DNA of 64,000 nt from Photobacterium aquimaris (GTDB lineage Bacteria > Pseudomonadota > Gammaproteobacteria > Enterobacterales > Vibrionaceae). Positions within the stretch are counted from its first letter, which is position 1. Each line of letters opens with the position of its first letter. The stretch spans positions 881,205 to 945,204 of the forward strand of contig NZ_MSCC01000001.1 in NCBI RefSeq assembly GCF_002954455.1, given 5' to 3'. Below the pieces are notes generated by a model. The model was not told the DNA's origin. It ran no database searches and saw only the letters and a list, made by a program, of their open reading frames with translations. This document shows positions 19,536-29,396 of the stretch, one piece after another. Position numbers and translations under genes: made by a program.

Positions 19536-20822
19536 TTAAACAATGGTAACTTGATTACGACCATTGTTTTTAGAATGGTAAAGTGCTTGATCAGCTGCTT
19601 TATAAGCATCATTGAAATGGATGTTTTTTGCGCTAATACCACCAATAGACACGCTAATATCAATATCAGAGATAGGATATAACGCAATTGAGTCACATAT
19701 TTGTTGAGCTTTTCTCGTAAGTTGCCCACGATTCATTTTTGGGAATGAAAGCATAAATTCTTCGCCTCCCCAACGAATAGCAATATCATTATTACGAATA
19801 CAGTTATTAATTCGTTTGGTTACAGCACGAATAACTTCATCACCAACCTCATGACCATAGGTATCATTCACTTTTTTGAAGTAGTCAATATCAATGATTA
19901 ATAAATTAAAATTAGACTGATTAAGTAGTTTTGTTTCATAAAAGTCACGACGATAAAATTGAGTCATTTGATCATAATGTAAAATAAAGTTTTTATTCGC
20001 AATAAGTTTTGTTAAAGAGTGATATAAAAACATTAATAATATAGAAGGTAAAAAGGTGAATTTTAGCAGGGTATAAAAATTAATGCCTAAATGTATAGGA
20101 TCAACTTCAGAGCATGGTAATAATTCTTGGGTTTGATAAATGTTATTATTATTCATATTAATAATTGTCATTTTATTACGATTATAATCATCTAATGTGT
20201 TCTTAAACATTGAATTATTAATATCAATAGCTAATAAAGCGTCTAGTTTTTTATTATTATATATAGGAAAATAAACAGTACGAATAATTTGATCTGTGCT
20301 TTGTTCAGTGTATATATCCGTTAGCTTTATATTACAGCCATAAAATGATTGATAGGTATCCATAAGACCTTCATTTTTAACAATAGAGTTAAGTGCCACA
20401 TGATCATAGAGTTTTAAATACACATCACGAAGTGGATCAAAATGTGAATATTTAGCAGATGTTTCAAAAACAGCTATTGTCCAAATATGGTTTTCAGTCA
20501 ATTTATCTATTTGTAAACGTAGCTTGTTTATACCTGTTGATAATATTTTTGCTTGTGTTGACGCGTTTACAACTACAGAAACACCGTTAAATAAGTATTG
20601 GCCTTCTTTTAAATCTTCTGTACCGGTATTATTATAAAAATAACCAAAGCGACGAGCAGCAGAATAGAGATTATTTAAGGTTGTGATATATTGGCCATGT
20701 AATTTATTAATATTATAAATGTTATAAATAAAATAAAGGCTAGAGCTGATTATAAAAAAGAAACAAAAAAGCTTAAAGTGACGTAGCGTTTTCTTGAAAA
20801 AATCCTTTATATTTATAATCAT
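19536..20822 (-). CDS. Membrane-bound diguanylate cyclase (GGDEF)
   Basis: The 428-residue protein has a membrane segment at about 17-36, a periplasmic sensor region to about 245 and a second membrane segment at about 250-270. The GGDEF domain shows FYRRDFYETKLL, IDIDYFKKVNDTYGHEVGD and the active-site GGEEF at 352-356, so it should make cyclic di-GMP from two GTP. A RxxD inhibitory site is not obvious upstream of GGEEF. The sensor ligand is unknown. It lies alone between aspC and asnS and is unusually AT-rich even for this window, hinting at a later insertion. Confidence 0.93.
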   Translation of the reverse strand: MIINIKDFFKKTLRHFKLFCFFFIISSSLYFIYNIYNINKLHGQYITTLNNLYSAARRFGYFYNNTGTEDLKEGQYLFNGVSVVVNASTQAKILSTGINKLRLQIDKLTENHIWTIAVFETSAKYSHFDPLRDVYLKLYDHVALNSIVKNEGLMDTYQSFYGCNIKLTDIYTEQSTDQIIRTVYFPIYNNKKLDALLAIDINNSMFKNTLDDYNRNKMTIINMNNNNIYQTQELLPCSEVDPIHLGINFYTLLKFTFLPSILLMFLYHSLTKLIANKNFILHYDQMTQFYRRDFYETKLLNQSNFNLLIIDIDYFKKVNDTYGHEVGDEVIRAVTKRINNCIRNNDIAIRWGGEEFMLSFPKMNRGQLTRKAQQICDSIALYPISDIDISVSIGGISAKNIHFNDAYKAADQALYHSKNNGRNQVTIV

Positions 20823-21082
20823 GACTATCCATGAGGTTTAAAATATCGATAGTTGCATTTTATAGATTCATACAGCACGTTAAAATGAAAAATACTTGTC
20901 ATATCCATGAGTTTATTTTATGTATGGTATACAGATGCTCTGCAGGCATTAAATAGCATATTGTGCATAATAAAAATTGTAACATAATGATTATTAAACT
21001 ATTTATTAGATAATAGTGTACTGATTTTAATCATTGTATTTTGAGTAATAGAGTGCCTTATCGGCAATTTTAATTAAGTATA
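20823..21082. other. AT-rich intergenic region between the cyclase and asnS
   Basis: No gene, tRNA or strong hairpin is visible before the asnS terminator. It must hold the promoter of the minus-strand cyclase. Confidence 0.5.
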
Positions 21083-21109
21083 AAAAAAGCCACTTAGAAG
21101 TGGCTTTTT
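21083..21109 (-). terminator. Terminator after asnS
   Basis: The stem AAGCCACTT/AAGTGGCTT (21087-21095 with 21098-21106) lies between an A run and a T run and could terminate on either strand. It lies 24 bases past the asnS stop. Confidence 0.88.
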
Positions 21110-21132
21110 GAACTGCGAACTTACTATGAAAA

Positions 21133-22533
21133 TTAGAAGTTTGCTGAACGTGGAGTACGTGGGAATGGAATCACGTCACGTACGTTACCCATGCCTGTTA
21201 CGTAAGAAACTAGACGCTCAAAGCCAAGACCGAAGCCCGCATGAGGAACAGTACCGTAGCGACGTAAATCACGGTACCAACCCATGTGCTCAGGGTCGAT
21301 ACCCATAGCAACCATACGTGCATCAAGAACGTCTAAACGCTCTTCACGTTGAGCACCACCGATGATCTCACCAATACCTGGAGCAAGAACATCCATTGCT
21401 GCTACTGTTTTACCATCATCGTTTAGACGCATGTAGAAAGCTTTAATGTCTTTCGGGTAGTTCTTAACGATAACCGGTGCTTTGAAGTGCTCTTCAGCAA
21501 GGTAACGCTCGTGCTCAGAAGACATATCGATGCCCCACTCAACATCGAATTCAAATTTCTTACCAGAATCTAGTAGAATTTGGATTGCGTCAGTGTAATC
21601 AACTTGTGCAAAATCAGCGTTAACAAACTGCTCAAGGCGAGTGATTGCATCTTTATCAATGCGAGAAGCAAAGAATTCAAGATCATCACGGCGCTCTTCA
21701 AGAACAGCTGCGAAAACATACTTCAACATGTCTTCAGCAAGTTTTGCTACATCGTTTAGATCAGCAAAAGCAACTTCAGGCTCAACCATCCAGAATTCTG
21801 CTAAATGGCGGCTAGTGTTTGAGTTTTCAGCACGGAATGTTGGACCGAACGTGTAAACTTTGCTTAATGCACATGCATAAGCTTCAGCATTTAATTGGCC
21901 AGAAACGGTTAAAAATGTTTCTTTACCAAAGAAGTCTTTATCGTAATCAACGTTGCCTTTATCGTTTAAAGGTAGATTGTTTAAATCAAGTGTTGATACA
22001 CGGAACATTTCACCAGCACCTTCACAGTCAGATGATGTGATAAGTGGTGATGATGTCCAGAAGAAACCTTGCTCGTGATAAAAGCGGTGGATCGCTTGAG
22101 CTAGACAGTTACGAACACGTGCTACAGCGCCAATCACGTTAGTACGTGGACGTAGGTGGGCAACTTCTCGTAAATACTCAATTGAGTGGCGTGTTTTTGC
22201 CATTGGGTAAGTGTTAGCATCTTCAACCCAACCGACAACTTTAACTGCGGTTGCTACTAGCTCAAAATCTTGACCTTTAGCAGGAGAGGCAACAATAGTA
22301 CCAGTGACTTCAACAGAGCAACCCGTTGTTAATTTAAGTACTTCTTCCTGGTAATTATTTAACTCATTAGAGACCACGGCCTGAATCGGGTCGAAACAAG
22401 AGCCGTCATAAATGGCAAGGAAAGAAATTCCAGCTTTGGAATCACGACGTGAACGGATCCAGCCACGAACAGTAATTTCACTGTCAACTGCTAGCTTACC
22501 GCTTAATACGTCTGTTACAGGCGCGTAAGTCAT
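21133..22533 (-). CDS. asnS: Asparaginyl-tRNA synthetase
   Basis: The 466-residue class II synthetase charges tRNA-Asn. An N-terminal OB-fold anticodon-binding domain ([20 protein letters not shown]) is followed by the catalytic core with motif 2 ([25 protein letters not shown]) and motif 3 ([29 protein letters not shown]). The length equals the E. coli enzyme. It is a single-gene unit on the minus strand, and codon use looks like a highly expressed gene. It is the last member of the ycbBKL-aspC-asnS block shared with enterobacteria. Confidence 0.97.
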   Translation of the reverse strand: MTYAPVTDVLSGKLAVDSEITVRGWIRSRRDSKAGISFLAIYDGSCFDPIQAVVSNELNNYQEEVLKLTTGCSVEVTGTIVASPAKGQDFELVATAVKVVGWVEDANTYPMAKTRHSIEYLREVAHLRPRTNVIGAVARVRNCLAQAIHRFYHEQGFFWTSSPLITSSDCEGAGEMFRVSTLDLNNLPLNDKGNVDYDKDFFGKETFLTVSGQLNAEAYACALSKVYTFGPTFRAENSNTSRHLAEFWMVEPEVAFADLNDVAKLAEDMLKYVFAAVLEERRDDLEFFASRIDKDAITRLEQFVNADFAQVDYTDAIQILLDSGKKFEFDVEWGIDMSSEHERYLAEEHFKAPVIVKNYPKDIKAFYMRLNDDGKTVAAMDVLAPGIGEIIGGAQREERLDVLDARMVAMGIDPEHMGWYRDLRRYGTVPHAGFGLGFERLVSYVTGMGNVRDVIPFPRTPRSANF

Positions 22534-22718
22534 GTTTAAGTTATTCTCCGTTTAGGCACTCACTTTGGAATTAAAGTATGACGTGCTTAAAGATATCGTT
22601 GTGTTAGTAATATTACCTTTCTTACGTCAAGCATCAAGCATTGATCTCACTAGATTGATAAATTGATGTGGGAAAGTGATAATTTACACACAAGGTTGGT
22701 TAAGAAACGATCATTTTA

Positions 22719-22750
22719 GCAATGATAATCAAACAGAGGCTTATCATTGC
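22719..22750. repeat. Perfect 10-bp inverted repeat between queE and asnS
   Basis: Arms GCAATGATAA (22719-22728) and TTATCATTGC (22741-22750) flank a 12-base loop. It lies about 50 bases after the queE stop and 185 before asnS. It lacks a T run on either strand, so it may be a queE mRNA 3' end structure or an asnS upstream element. Confidence 0.6.
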
Positions 22751-22796
22751 GTTATTATTTGTTGAAATTATAGTGTGATAATTTTAAAGGCTTTAG

Positions 22797-23477
22797 TTAA
22801 GCAATCGCTAAATATTTATGGGTTTGAATTGATAAACGCCAATTACGTGCGATACAGGTTGAAATACATAACTCAGTCGCGCGAGGCTTTTGACTGATAG
22901 GTTGTAAAGCAATAGTGACATCATTACGTAATGTTGCAGTTGCCAAAAGAGCGTCTAATTGATCAATATCTTTTTGTGTACCAACAGGGTGTTTAACTTC
23001 GTTAGCACGGGCTAGTGCTGAGGTTAAAACTGGTAATTTCGCTTTCATATTGATTTTTGGTGATACCGTAACCCAGGTATTATTACTGGTTAAAATAGCG
23101 GAAGTACCACTGGTTTCTATTTGGCAATTAAAGCCTGCTGCTTCTAATGCAGTCGTTAATGGACGTAAATCATAAATACAAGGCTCGCCACCGGTGATAA
23201 CAACGTGCTTAGCCGTATAACCTTGAGCAATTAATAAACTTACAACACCGTCAGCATCAAGCTGTGTCCAAAGTGGTGAGTCTTCTGTTTTTACCATAAT
23301 GCGATCAACGCTGACTAAATCTTCAGGTTCAGCTGTCCATGTTTGTTTGGTATCACACCATGAGCAGCCAACAGGGCAGACTTGTAAGCGAACAAAAATA
23401 GCAGGAACGCCGGTGAATACACCTTCACCTTGAATGGTTTCAAAGACTTCATTAATTTTGTACACGTGGAACCTCAT
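22797..23477 (-). CDS. queE: 7-carboxy-7-deazaguanine synthase
   Basis: This radical-SAM enzyme of queuosine synthesis converts 6-carboxy-tetrahydropterin to 7-carboxy-7-deazaguanine. The SAM cluster motif is CPVGCSWC in FVRLQVCPVGCSWCDTKQTW, the longer-spaced CxxxCxxC form of QueE. It also shows INEVFETIQGEG and VITGGEPCIYDL. I chose the ATG at 23477 (226 residues) because family members start shortly before INE-F; an ATG at 23501 would add eight residues. It diverges from mlc. No queC or queD is in the window. Confidence 0.94.
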   Translation of the reverse strand: MRFHVYKINEVFETIQGEGVFTGVPAIFVRLQVCPVGCSWCDTKQTWTAEPEDLVSVDRIMVKTEDSPLWTQLDADGVVSLLIAQGYTAKHVVITGGEPCIYDLRPLTTALEAAGFNCQIETSGTSAILTSNNTWVTVSPKINMKAKLPVLTSALARANEVKHPVGTQKDIDQLDALLATATLRNDVTIALQPISQKPRATELCISTCIARNWRLSIQTHKYLAIA

Positions 23478-23617
23478 ATTCTCTACCGCTACTTTTGTCA
23501 TTACCAATGAGAAACTATAGTAAATACGCTGAGTAAAAGTACGTAAGAGATTAAATTTGCTAGTTGAATTTATACTCGACGAAATGTCGATTTATCATTA
23601 TGTCAGAAGCGAAAGCG

Positions 23618-23672
23618 GAAGTCTTTAGGGATTCATCGTGACGTCTGTCACGTCCTGAGAACAAGAGACTTC
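23618..23672. repeat. Nested inverted repeats in the queE-mlc intergenic region
   Basis: An outer pair GAAGTCT (23618-23624) / AGACTTC (23666-23672) encloses a perfect pair CGTGAC (23637-23642) / GTCACG (23647-23652) with a four-base loop. It is placed between two divergent starts, so an operator or a leader structure for mlc is plausible. Confidence 0.5.
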
Positions 23673-23746
23673 ACAATTAGTTCGCAAAGTAAAAAAATTA
23701 GAAACTAAATGATATTTAGCGCTGTTTTTTCCCTAGGAGTATCGAC

Positions 23747-24961
23747 ATGTACGTCGCTCAGCCAGGTCATATTGATCATATTAAAAGAAATAATGCCGGG
23801 AGCGTATATAAACTTATCGATCTGTACGGACCTATTTCACGGATTGAATTATCTAAACGTAGTCAACTTGCTCCCGCGAGTATTACCAAAATAACCCGTG
23901 AATTAATTGAAGCTCACTTAATAAAAGAAACGCAATATCAAGAGTCGACTAGCCGTGGCCGTCCTGCAATAGGGCTTGTACCAGCTAATGAAGGTTGGCA
24001 ATTTCTATCGATTCGATTAGGTCGAGGTTATTTAACCATCGCGCTACACTCATTAAGTGGTGATGTTTTGGTTGAGGAACGACAAGATATTAAGCAATTG
24101 CAACAAGATGATGTGGTATCTAAATTATTAACTGAAATTAATGTGTTTTTTGCCCATCACGTTAGTGCGTTAGATCGTATTTCAGCGATTGCTGTTTCAT
24201 TGCCAGGACTCGTCAATGCTGATGAAGGTATCGTGTTGCAAATGCCGCATTACACTATAAAGAATCTAGCGTTAAGTGATGTTATTCATCAGGAAACAGG
24301 ATTACCAGTATTTGTAGGTAATGACACTCGATCATGGGCATTAGCTGAAAAATTATTTGGTAATTCACAGGGAATTTCAAATTCAATTTTAGTGTCAGTG
24401 CATCATGGTGTTGGCGCAGGGATTATTTTAGATGATACGGTACTTCAAGGTCGAACCGGTAATATTGGTGAATTAGGTCATATTCAGATTAAGCCTTATG
24501 GTAAGCGCTGTTTTTGTGGCAATCATGGCTGTTTAGAAACCGTTGCAAGCTTGACTGCAGTATTAGAACAGACTGCGCTTCGTTTACAAGAAGGGCATGC
24601 CTCAACACTTGTTGAATCTACACTAACTATTGAAGCTATTTGTGATGCTGCTGTGGCTGGTGATGCTCTTGCTCGTCAAATTATCATCGATCTGGGGCAT
24701 CATCTCGGGCAAGCGATAGCGATTATGGTTAATCTGTTTAATCCGCAACGGATTCTCATTGGAGGCGAATTAAATCGCGCTAAATCGGTCTTATATCCTG
24801 CAATAATGGAATGTATTGTTGGTCAAACATTGCCGATTTATAATCGCGATTTAGAGCTAAAAGAAAGTTGTTTTTATACACAAGCAACCATGCCTGGGGC
24901 TGCTTTAGTAAAACAAGCCTTGTATGACGGCCATTTATTAATGAAACTTATTGATGGCTAA
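23747..24961 (+). CDS. mlc: ROK-family transcriptional repressor Mlc
   Basis: The 404-residue glucose-responsive repressor has an N-terminal winged helix (QPGHIDHIKRNNAGSVYKLIDLYGPISRIELSKRSQLAPASITKITREL) and a ROK domain with the zinc site HIQIKPYGKRCFCGNHGCLETVAS. The C-terminal HLGQAIAIMVNLFNPQRILIGGEL and PGAALVKQALYDG are also typical. The wording at both ends matches Mlc better than NagC, and no nag genes are adjacent. In E. coli, Mlc represses PTS genes and is captured by the glucose transporter. The gene ends by overlapping the convergent LysR gene by four bases. Confidence 0.92.
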   Translation: MYVAQPGHIDHIKRNNAGSVYKLIDLYGPISRIELSKRSQLAPASITKITRELIEAHLIKETQYQESTSRGRPAIGLVPANEGWQFLSIRLGRGYLTIALHSLSGDVLVEERQDIKQLQQDDVVSKLLTEINVFFAHHVSALDRISAIAVSLPGLVNADEGIVLQMPHYTIKNLALSDVIHQETGLPVFVGNDTRSWALAEKLFGNSQGISNSILVSVHHGVGAGIILDDTVLQGRTGNIGELGHIQIKPYGKRCFCGNHGCLETVASLTAVLEQTALRLQEGHASTLVESTLTIEAICDAAVAGDALARQIIIDLGHHLGQAIAIMVNLFNPQRILIGGELNRAKSVLYPAIMECIVGQTLPIYNRDLELKESCFYTQATMPGAALVKQALYDGHLLMKLIDG

Positions 24962-25860
24962 AATTGCTCTTTAATTTCCATATAGCTTTCTCGTATATGC
25001 TCAATAAGGGCTTGAATGCGTTTGGCTGGTTTACGGGTATAAGGGTAAACGGCATAGATACCGACTACTTTTCCAGCATGGGCGGCTAATACTTCAATCA
25101 GCTTTCCTTGTTGTAATTCGTCATAGACTAAACAAGTTGGTAAATATGCAATGCCATTACCTGCGAGGGCCGCTTTCTTTAATGCTGCAGCATTATCTGA
25201 TGAAAAGTTACCACTGACCTTATGGGTATAGATCTTATTCTGGCGAATAAATTGCCATTCAAAAGGACCTGAGCTTTGAGGGTTATAGCCTAAACAGTTA
25301 TGACTATTTAATGCTTTTGGTGTTTCAGGTATTCCATGTTGTTCAAAGTAGGTTGGTGAGGCACAGATAACCCAGCGAGAGTTAAAAATATGTCGAGCAA
25401 TGAGGCTAGAGTCTTCAAGGTAGCCTGTGCGAATAACCAGGTCGTAATTATCTGCAACCAAATCGACAAAGTGATTATTAAGTGACATATCAACGGTGAG
25501 GCCCGGATGCTTTTGACAAAAAGTAGAAACCGCATTCGCTAGCACCAGTTCGCCTGAAATACTTGGGACTGACATTCGTATTTTTCCTGAGAGTGCTTCA
25601 CTATAGCCGGTGACAGAGTCAAACGCAGTTTGAGCAATATTACTGATACTTTTTGCTCGATGGTAGAGCACTTCACCAGGCTCGGTCAGTGTTAGTTTAC
25701 GCGTGGTGCGGTAAATGAGTTGTAGTCCTAAACTGGTCTCAAGCTTGCTGATACGTTTACTGACAACAGATTTGGTGATGTTATTGAGTTCAGCCACTTT
25801 ACTGAACGAGCCATGCTCAATAATTTGGGTAAAAAGAACGAGATCATCAATGGCAGGCAT
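24958..25860 (-). CDS. LysR-family transcriptional regulator, CrgA/DmlR-like
   Basis: The 300-residue regulator has an N-terminal winged helix (FTQIIEHGSFSKVAELNNITKSVVSKRISKLE) and an effector domain with GKIRMSVPSISGELVLANAV, YDLVIRTGYLEDSSLIAR and the LGYNPQSSGPFEWQF region typical of the CrgA/AaeR subgroup. Target and ligand are unknown. It converges with mlc. Upstream lies a bidirectional terminator and then the lut operon on the same strand, so regulation of lut is possible but not shown. Confidence 0.9.
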   Translation of the reverse strand: MPAIDDLVLFTQIIEHGSFSKVAELNNITKSVVSKRISKLETSLGLQLIYRTTRKLTLTEPGEVLYHRAKSISNIAQTAFDSVTGYSEALSGKIRMSVPSISGELVLANAVSTFCQKHPGLTVDMSLNNHFVDLVADNYDLVIRTGYLEDSSLIARHIFNSRWVICASPTYFEQHGIPETPKALNSHNCLGYNPQSSGPFEWQFIRQNKIYTHKVSGNFSSDNAAALKKAALAGNGIAYLPTCLVYDELQQGKLIEVLAAHAGKVVGIYAVYPYTRKPAKRIQALIEHIRESYMEIKEQF

Positions 25861-25899
25861 ATTAATATTCCATGGGTCGGTTTATTGCCGAATTATACG

Positions 25900-25934
25900 C
25901 GAAAAAAACGCAGTCCGATAACTGCGTTTTTTCG
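25900..25934. terminator. Bidirectional terminator between the LysR gene and lutC
   Basis: The stem ACGCAGT/ACTGCGT (25908-25914 with 25921-25927) with a six-base loop is flanked by seven A and six T residues. Two further small palindromes follow (25958-25974 and 25980-25996), nearer to the lutC stop. Confidence 0.85.
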
Positions 25935-26003
25935 TATTCCCGTTTAAGTGCTTAACCACTAGCATCCTGCTAGTTTGATTATCACTATTGGTGATAGGTA
26001 AAA

Positions 26004-26747
26004 CTACATATCATCAATAATGATGTAGGTGGCAAAGACGGGCCCATGCACACCAACAACCTTGATCAGCTCGATATCTGCAGTCGAACTAGGACCTGAA
26101 ATAAAATTTACACATGATGGAATACGTTCACCATTCTGTGCTTTTTGATGTAATAACTCTGTCGCTTGCGTTAAGCGAGGAACAATATTACTTTTAGGTA
26201 CAATAAATACAGACGCTTCAGGGAGCAAACTAACCGCTCGACCTTGTGCAGCTTGACTGTAAAGTACCATCGTGCCTGATTCTGCAAGTGCCTGTTCCGC
26301 AAATACTACGCCTACTTTAGCACGTTCCGCAACCGCAATATTTGTCTCGTAACCTGCGCTATGATCCCAAATATAGACACCGTGCTGTTTTTCAGTTAAA
26401 TCTTTCGGATTTATGATGTCTAGTAGACGATTATCTGCTGTAAAGATAGTTTCACCGATAGGATTTATGCTTTCATCGCCATTTGTGCAATAGTGAAAAC
26501 ATACATTGCGTAATGTTTCAGTGAGTTTATCTTTCGTTGTTACAATCGCTTGTGAGGCTAATGTTGTTTCGGTGTATTCAACTAAAATGGCTTTTAACTC
26601 GTCAGGGCTTTTATTCGCAAAAACCTCTTTATGACAGTTATATTTTAAGTTTGGGCGTGCTACAGGTGCAGTAATACGCTCACGACCAAGTTGTTTAGCG
26701 ATATTATCAAGGAAACTATCGCGGTTAAAAATGCGTTGCTCTGACAT
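26004..26747 (-). CDS. lutC: Lactate utilisation protein LutC (YkgG family)
   Basis: The 247-residue LUD-domain protein is the third subunit of the LutABC L-lactate dehydrogenase system. Family motifs are GVVFAEQALAESGTMVLYS and FISGPSSTADIELIKVVGVHGP near the end. It follows lutB by 11 bases and ends the operon. It has no signal peptide and should act on the cytoplasmic side of the membrane. Confidence 0.93.
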   Translation of the reverse strand: MSEQRIFNRDSFLDNIAKQLGRERITAPVARPNLKYNCHKEVFANKSPDELKAILVEYTETTLASQAIVTTKDKLTETLRNVCFHYCTNGDESINPIGETIFTADNRLLDIINPKDLTEKQHGVYIWDHSAGYETNIAVAERAKVGVVFAEQALAESGTMVLYSQAAQGRAVSLLPEASVFIVPKSNIVPRLTQATELLHQKAQNGERIPSCVNFISGPSSTADIELIKVVGVHGPVFATYIIIDDM

Positions 26748-26758
26748 GCGGAAGTCCC

Positions 26759-28174
26759 TTATTTATTATTTCTGTTTTTAAACCAGCTACGGAATGATTG
26801 ACCTGCTGGCTCTGGTAAATCACGAGTTTGTGTCCATGCGCTAAGTAGACCAATTTTGAATGGCAACTTGCCATCTTTAATCAGTTTTCCTGCAATAATC
26901 GCACCCATTTTAACTGTCTTATCCCAGATGAATGGGTGAGAGTTAACAAAGTTAAAACCTGTAATTGCTGCGCGTTCCGCAGGCGCTGTGATTTTTTCTT
27001 CACCCATAATTTGGCGGTGTTTTAGCAATAAATCAGACAGTGGGATTTTTACTGGACATACGTCATGACATGCGCGGCATAAGCTACAAGCGTTAGGTAA
27101 GTCTTTGAAGTCTTTGTAACCACCAAGTAAAGGCGATAATACTGCACCAATTGGGCCTGAATAGATTGAACCGTAAGATTGACCACCAATATGACGGTAT
27201 GCAGGGCAGGTATTTACACATGCAGCACAACGGATACAGCGTAGAATTGGGCGGAATTCTGAACCTAGAATTTTTGAACGACCGTTATCGACAATAACAA
27301 GGTGGAATTCTTCTGGACCATCGCAATTATCATTCTCACGTGGACCCGTTAGCGCGGTAACATAACCAGTTAACGGTAGACCAACTGCACTGCGACATAA
27401 TAGGCTCGCAACAATATCAAATTCTTCAAAAGTTGGAACAATACGTTCCATACCCATTACGGCGATATGTGTTTTTGGCAAGCTGGTGGCTAGACGTGCA
27501 TTACCTTCGTTAGTCACCAGCGTTACAGTGCCAGATTCTGCAATGGCGAAGTTACACCCAGTAATACCGATTTCTGCTTCAAGGAAATCATGACGAATAT
27601 GCTCACGGACAAAACGGGTCATGGCTTCAGGATCAGATGGACCTTCATAACCGAGCTTTTCTTTGAACACTTCGCGAATTTGGGTACGGTTTTTGTGTAA
27701 TGCTGGCACAACAATGTGTGAAGGCGCATCACAATCATCCACCTGAAGAATATATTCGCCTAAATCTGTTTCGATGATTTCGCAATTATTACGTTGAATC
27801 ATCTGGTTCATGCCGATTTCTTCGGTCACCATTGATTTAGATTTTACGATCTTCTTAGCGTTCTTTTTCTTTACAATCGTTTCGATGTAATTGGTTGCAT
27901 CTTCCGCTGTTGCTGCAAAGAAAACATGGCCACCATTTTTTTCTACATTTTCACTCAGTTGTAGTAAGTAATAATCTAGGTTCTCAAGGACATGGCTACG
28001 AATATCCATCCCCATTTCACGCCACTCTTCCCAGTTACCGAGTTTTTCAGCGGCAACAGCACGGCTTTTAAACATACGTTCTTGTGCGTTAGCAACGGCG
28101 GCACGCATTGACTCGTCTTTCATTTTTAGATGAATACGATCTTTAAATTTAACGTTGCTTGTTTTCATTGACAT
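26759..28174 (-). CDS. lutB: Iron-sulfur protein LutB (YkgF family)
   Basis: The 471-residue subunit has an N-terminal LUD domain ([26 protein letters not shown]) and two [4Fe-4S] motifs, [12 protein letters not shown] at about 312 and [12 protein letters not shown] at about 361. It transfers electrons in lactate oxidation to pyruvate. It lies between lutA and lutC with gaps of 12 and 11 bases, so the three are one operon. Full length and intact. Confidence 0.94.
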   Translation of the reverse strand: MSMKTSNVKFKDRIHLKMKDESMRAAVANAQERMFKSRAVAAEKLGNWEEWREMGMDIRSHVLENLDYYLLQLSENVEKNGGHVFFAATAEDATNYIETIVKKKNAKKIVKSKSMVTEEIGMNQMIQRNNCEIIETDLGEYILQVDDCDAPSHIVVPALHKNRTQIREVFKEKLGYEGPSDPEAMTRFVREHIRHDFLEAEIGITGCNFAIAESGTVTLVTNEGNARLATSLPKTHIAVMGMERIVPTFEEFDIVASLLCRSAVGLPLTGYVTALTGPRENDNCDGPEEFHLVIVDNGRSKILGSEFRPILRCIRCAACVNTCPAYRHIGGQSYGSIYSGPIGAVLSPLLGGYKDFKDLPNACSLCRACHDVCPVKIPLSDLLLKHRQIMGEEKITAPAERAAITGFNFVNSHPFIWDKTVKMGAIIAGKLIKDGKLPFKIGLLSAWTQTRDLPEPAGQSFRSWFKNRNNK

Positions 28175-28186
28175 AATAATGACCTC

Positions 28187-28906
28187 TTAACGACTCATCA
28201 GCACATCAACAATGTGCATTACTTTAATTGGTTGACCTTCGCGGCTAATACGACCACCAATATTTAATAAACAACTAATATCAGCACCAATTAAGAAGTC
28301 CGGCTTTACTGCACTAATGTGTTGTACTTTTTCAGTTACCATTTCACCTGAAATTTCAGACATTTTGACTGAGAAAGTACCTCCAAAACCACAGCATGTT
28401 TCTTGGTTTTCAATCGGTAATAGTTCTAGGCCTTCAACATTATTTAATAAAATAAGCGGCTCTTCACGCACGCCTAATTTACGAATAAGGCTGCAAGATG
28501 GGTGATAAACCCCTTTACCTTCAAGACGAGCACCAACATTTTCTATCCCCAATTGGCGTACAACAAATTGGGTCAATTCAAATAAACGGTCAGCGACTTT
28601 TTGTGCGCGAGCTGCCCATTCTGGTTCATCTTCTAAATAATGCGGGTATTTTTTTACCGAAGCTGCACATGAGCCAGCAGGGGTCACGATTGGATAATCG
28701 TTAATTTCAAAAGCTTCGATCATGCTTTTCATCGCAGGTTTGCTTTTTTCAATGTAGCCGCTGTTTAGTGCGGGTTGGCCACAACATCCTTGGCGTTCTG
28801 GAAAAATCACTTCACACTTGAGTTGTTCAAGTAGTTGCACTGTCTTCTTAGCAACCTCTGCTTTTACAGTATCACCAAGACAAGTGACAAAAAAGTTTAC
28901 CTTCAT
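28187..28906 (-). CDS. lutA: Lactate oxidation iron-sulfur protein LutA (YkgE family)
   Basis: The 239-residue protein has the two CCG-type cysteine-rich domains of the family: ERQGCCGQPALNSGY near residue 37 and NQETCCGFGGTFSVKMSEIS near 170. A third cysteine cluster, HPSCSLIRKLG, lies between them. These ligate a non-cubane cluster in heterodisulfide-reductase-like proteins. It is first in the intact part of the lut operon; the decayed permease lies just upstream. Confidence 0.94.
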   Translation of the reverse strand: MKVNFFVTCLGDTVKAEVAKKTVQLLEQLKCEVIFPERQGCCGQPALNSGYIEKSKPAMKSMIEAFEINDYPIVTPAGSCAASVKKYPHYLEDEPEWAARAQKVADRLFELTQFVVRQLGIENVGARLEGKGVYHPSCSLIRKLGVREEPLILLNNVEGLELLPIENQETCCGFGGTFSVKMSEISGEMVTEKVQHISAVKPDFLIGADISCLLNIGGRISREGQPIKVMHIVDVLMSR

Positions 28907-29000
28907 TTTATTGCTCCAATGGCGTAAAGGCGCCTGAGATATTGACTTAAACTAGCGGTTGGCATCTTCACACAGTATGCCAACCTATTTTATTTAGTGG

Positions 29001-29396
29001 TTAAAGAAATGTGCTTACTATCGCGCCAAAAGTTAGATTAGAAACCGTTGCTGAGCCTGAGAATAATGCACCTAAAGCCCCAAGGTAAGCAGCACAGTAC
29101 TGCTAATTTTTACCTAATAGTGCAGCAAAAGCATTTCTTGTTGTCATAATCGGTGAACGATCACCACCAATTATCATGAATTTCACCATAATTAACGCAC
29201 CAACAAGAGCGATAAAAGGTGTTTTGATTCGTGATGCGGTGTCGATAAATACTGTTGTAACTTGATGTCTATTCATCTTTAAAAAAGGGATCGACACGAA
29301 AACAACCAAGAAAAAAGGAATTAATGCTGGCACATATTAATAAAATCGCACCCGCAATAATAAAATTGGAATGATCGATATTGCTAGATTTAGCAT
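29001..29396 (-). pseudogene. lldP: Decayed L-lactate permease (LldP family)
   Basis: A recognisable N-terminus (MLNLAISIIPILLL) starts at the ATG at 29396 but hits a TAA at 29337-29339. The same frame resumes with ALIPFFLVVFVSIPF and FIALVGALIMVKFMIIGGDRSPIM, ends at a TAG at 29103-29105, and continues in frame with YLGALGALFSGSATVSNLTFGAI, a hallmark of lactate permeases. The TAG stands where a Trp codon would fit (GKN-W-QY). Only about 130 codons remain of a family of roughly 550, so most of the gene is deleted. It sits where a lactate permease would head the lut operon. Confidence 0.85.
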
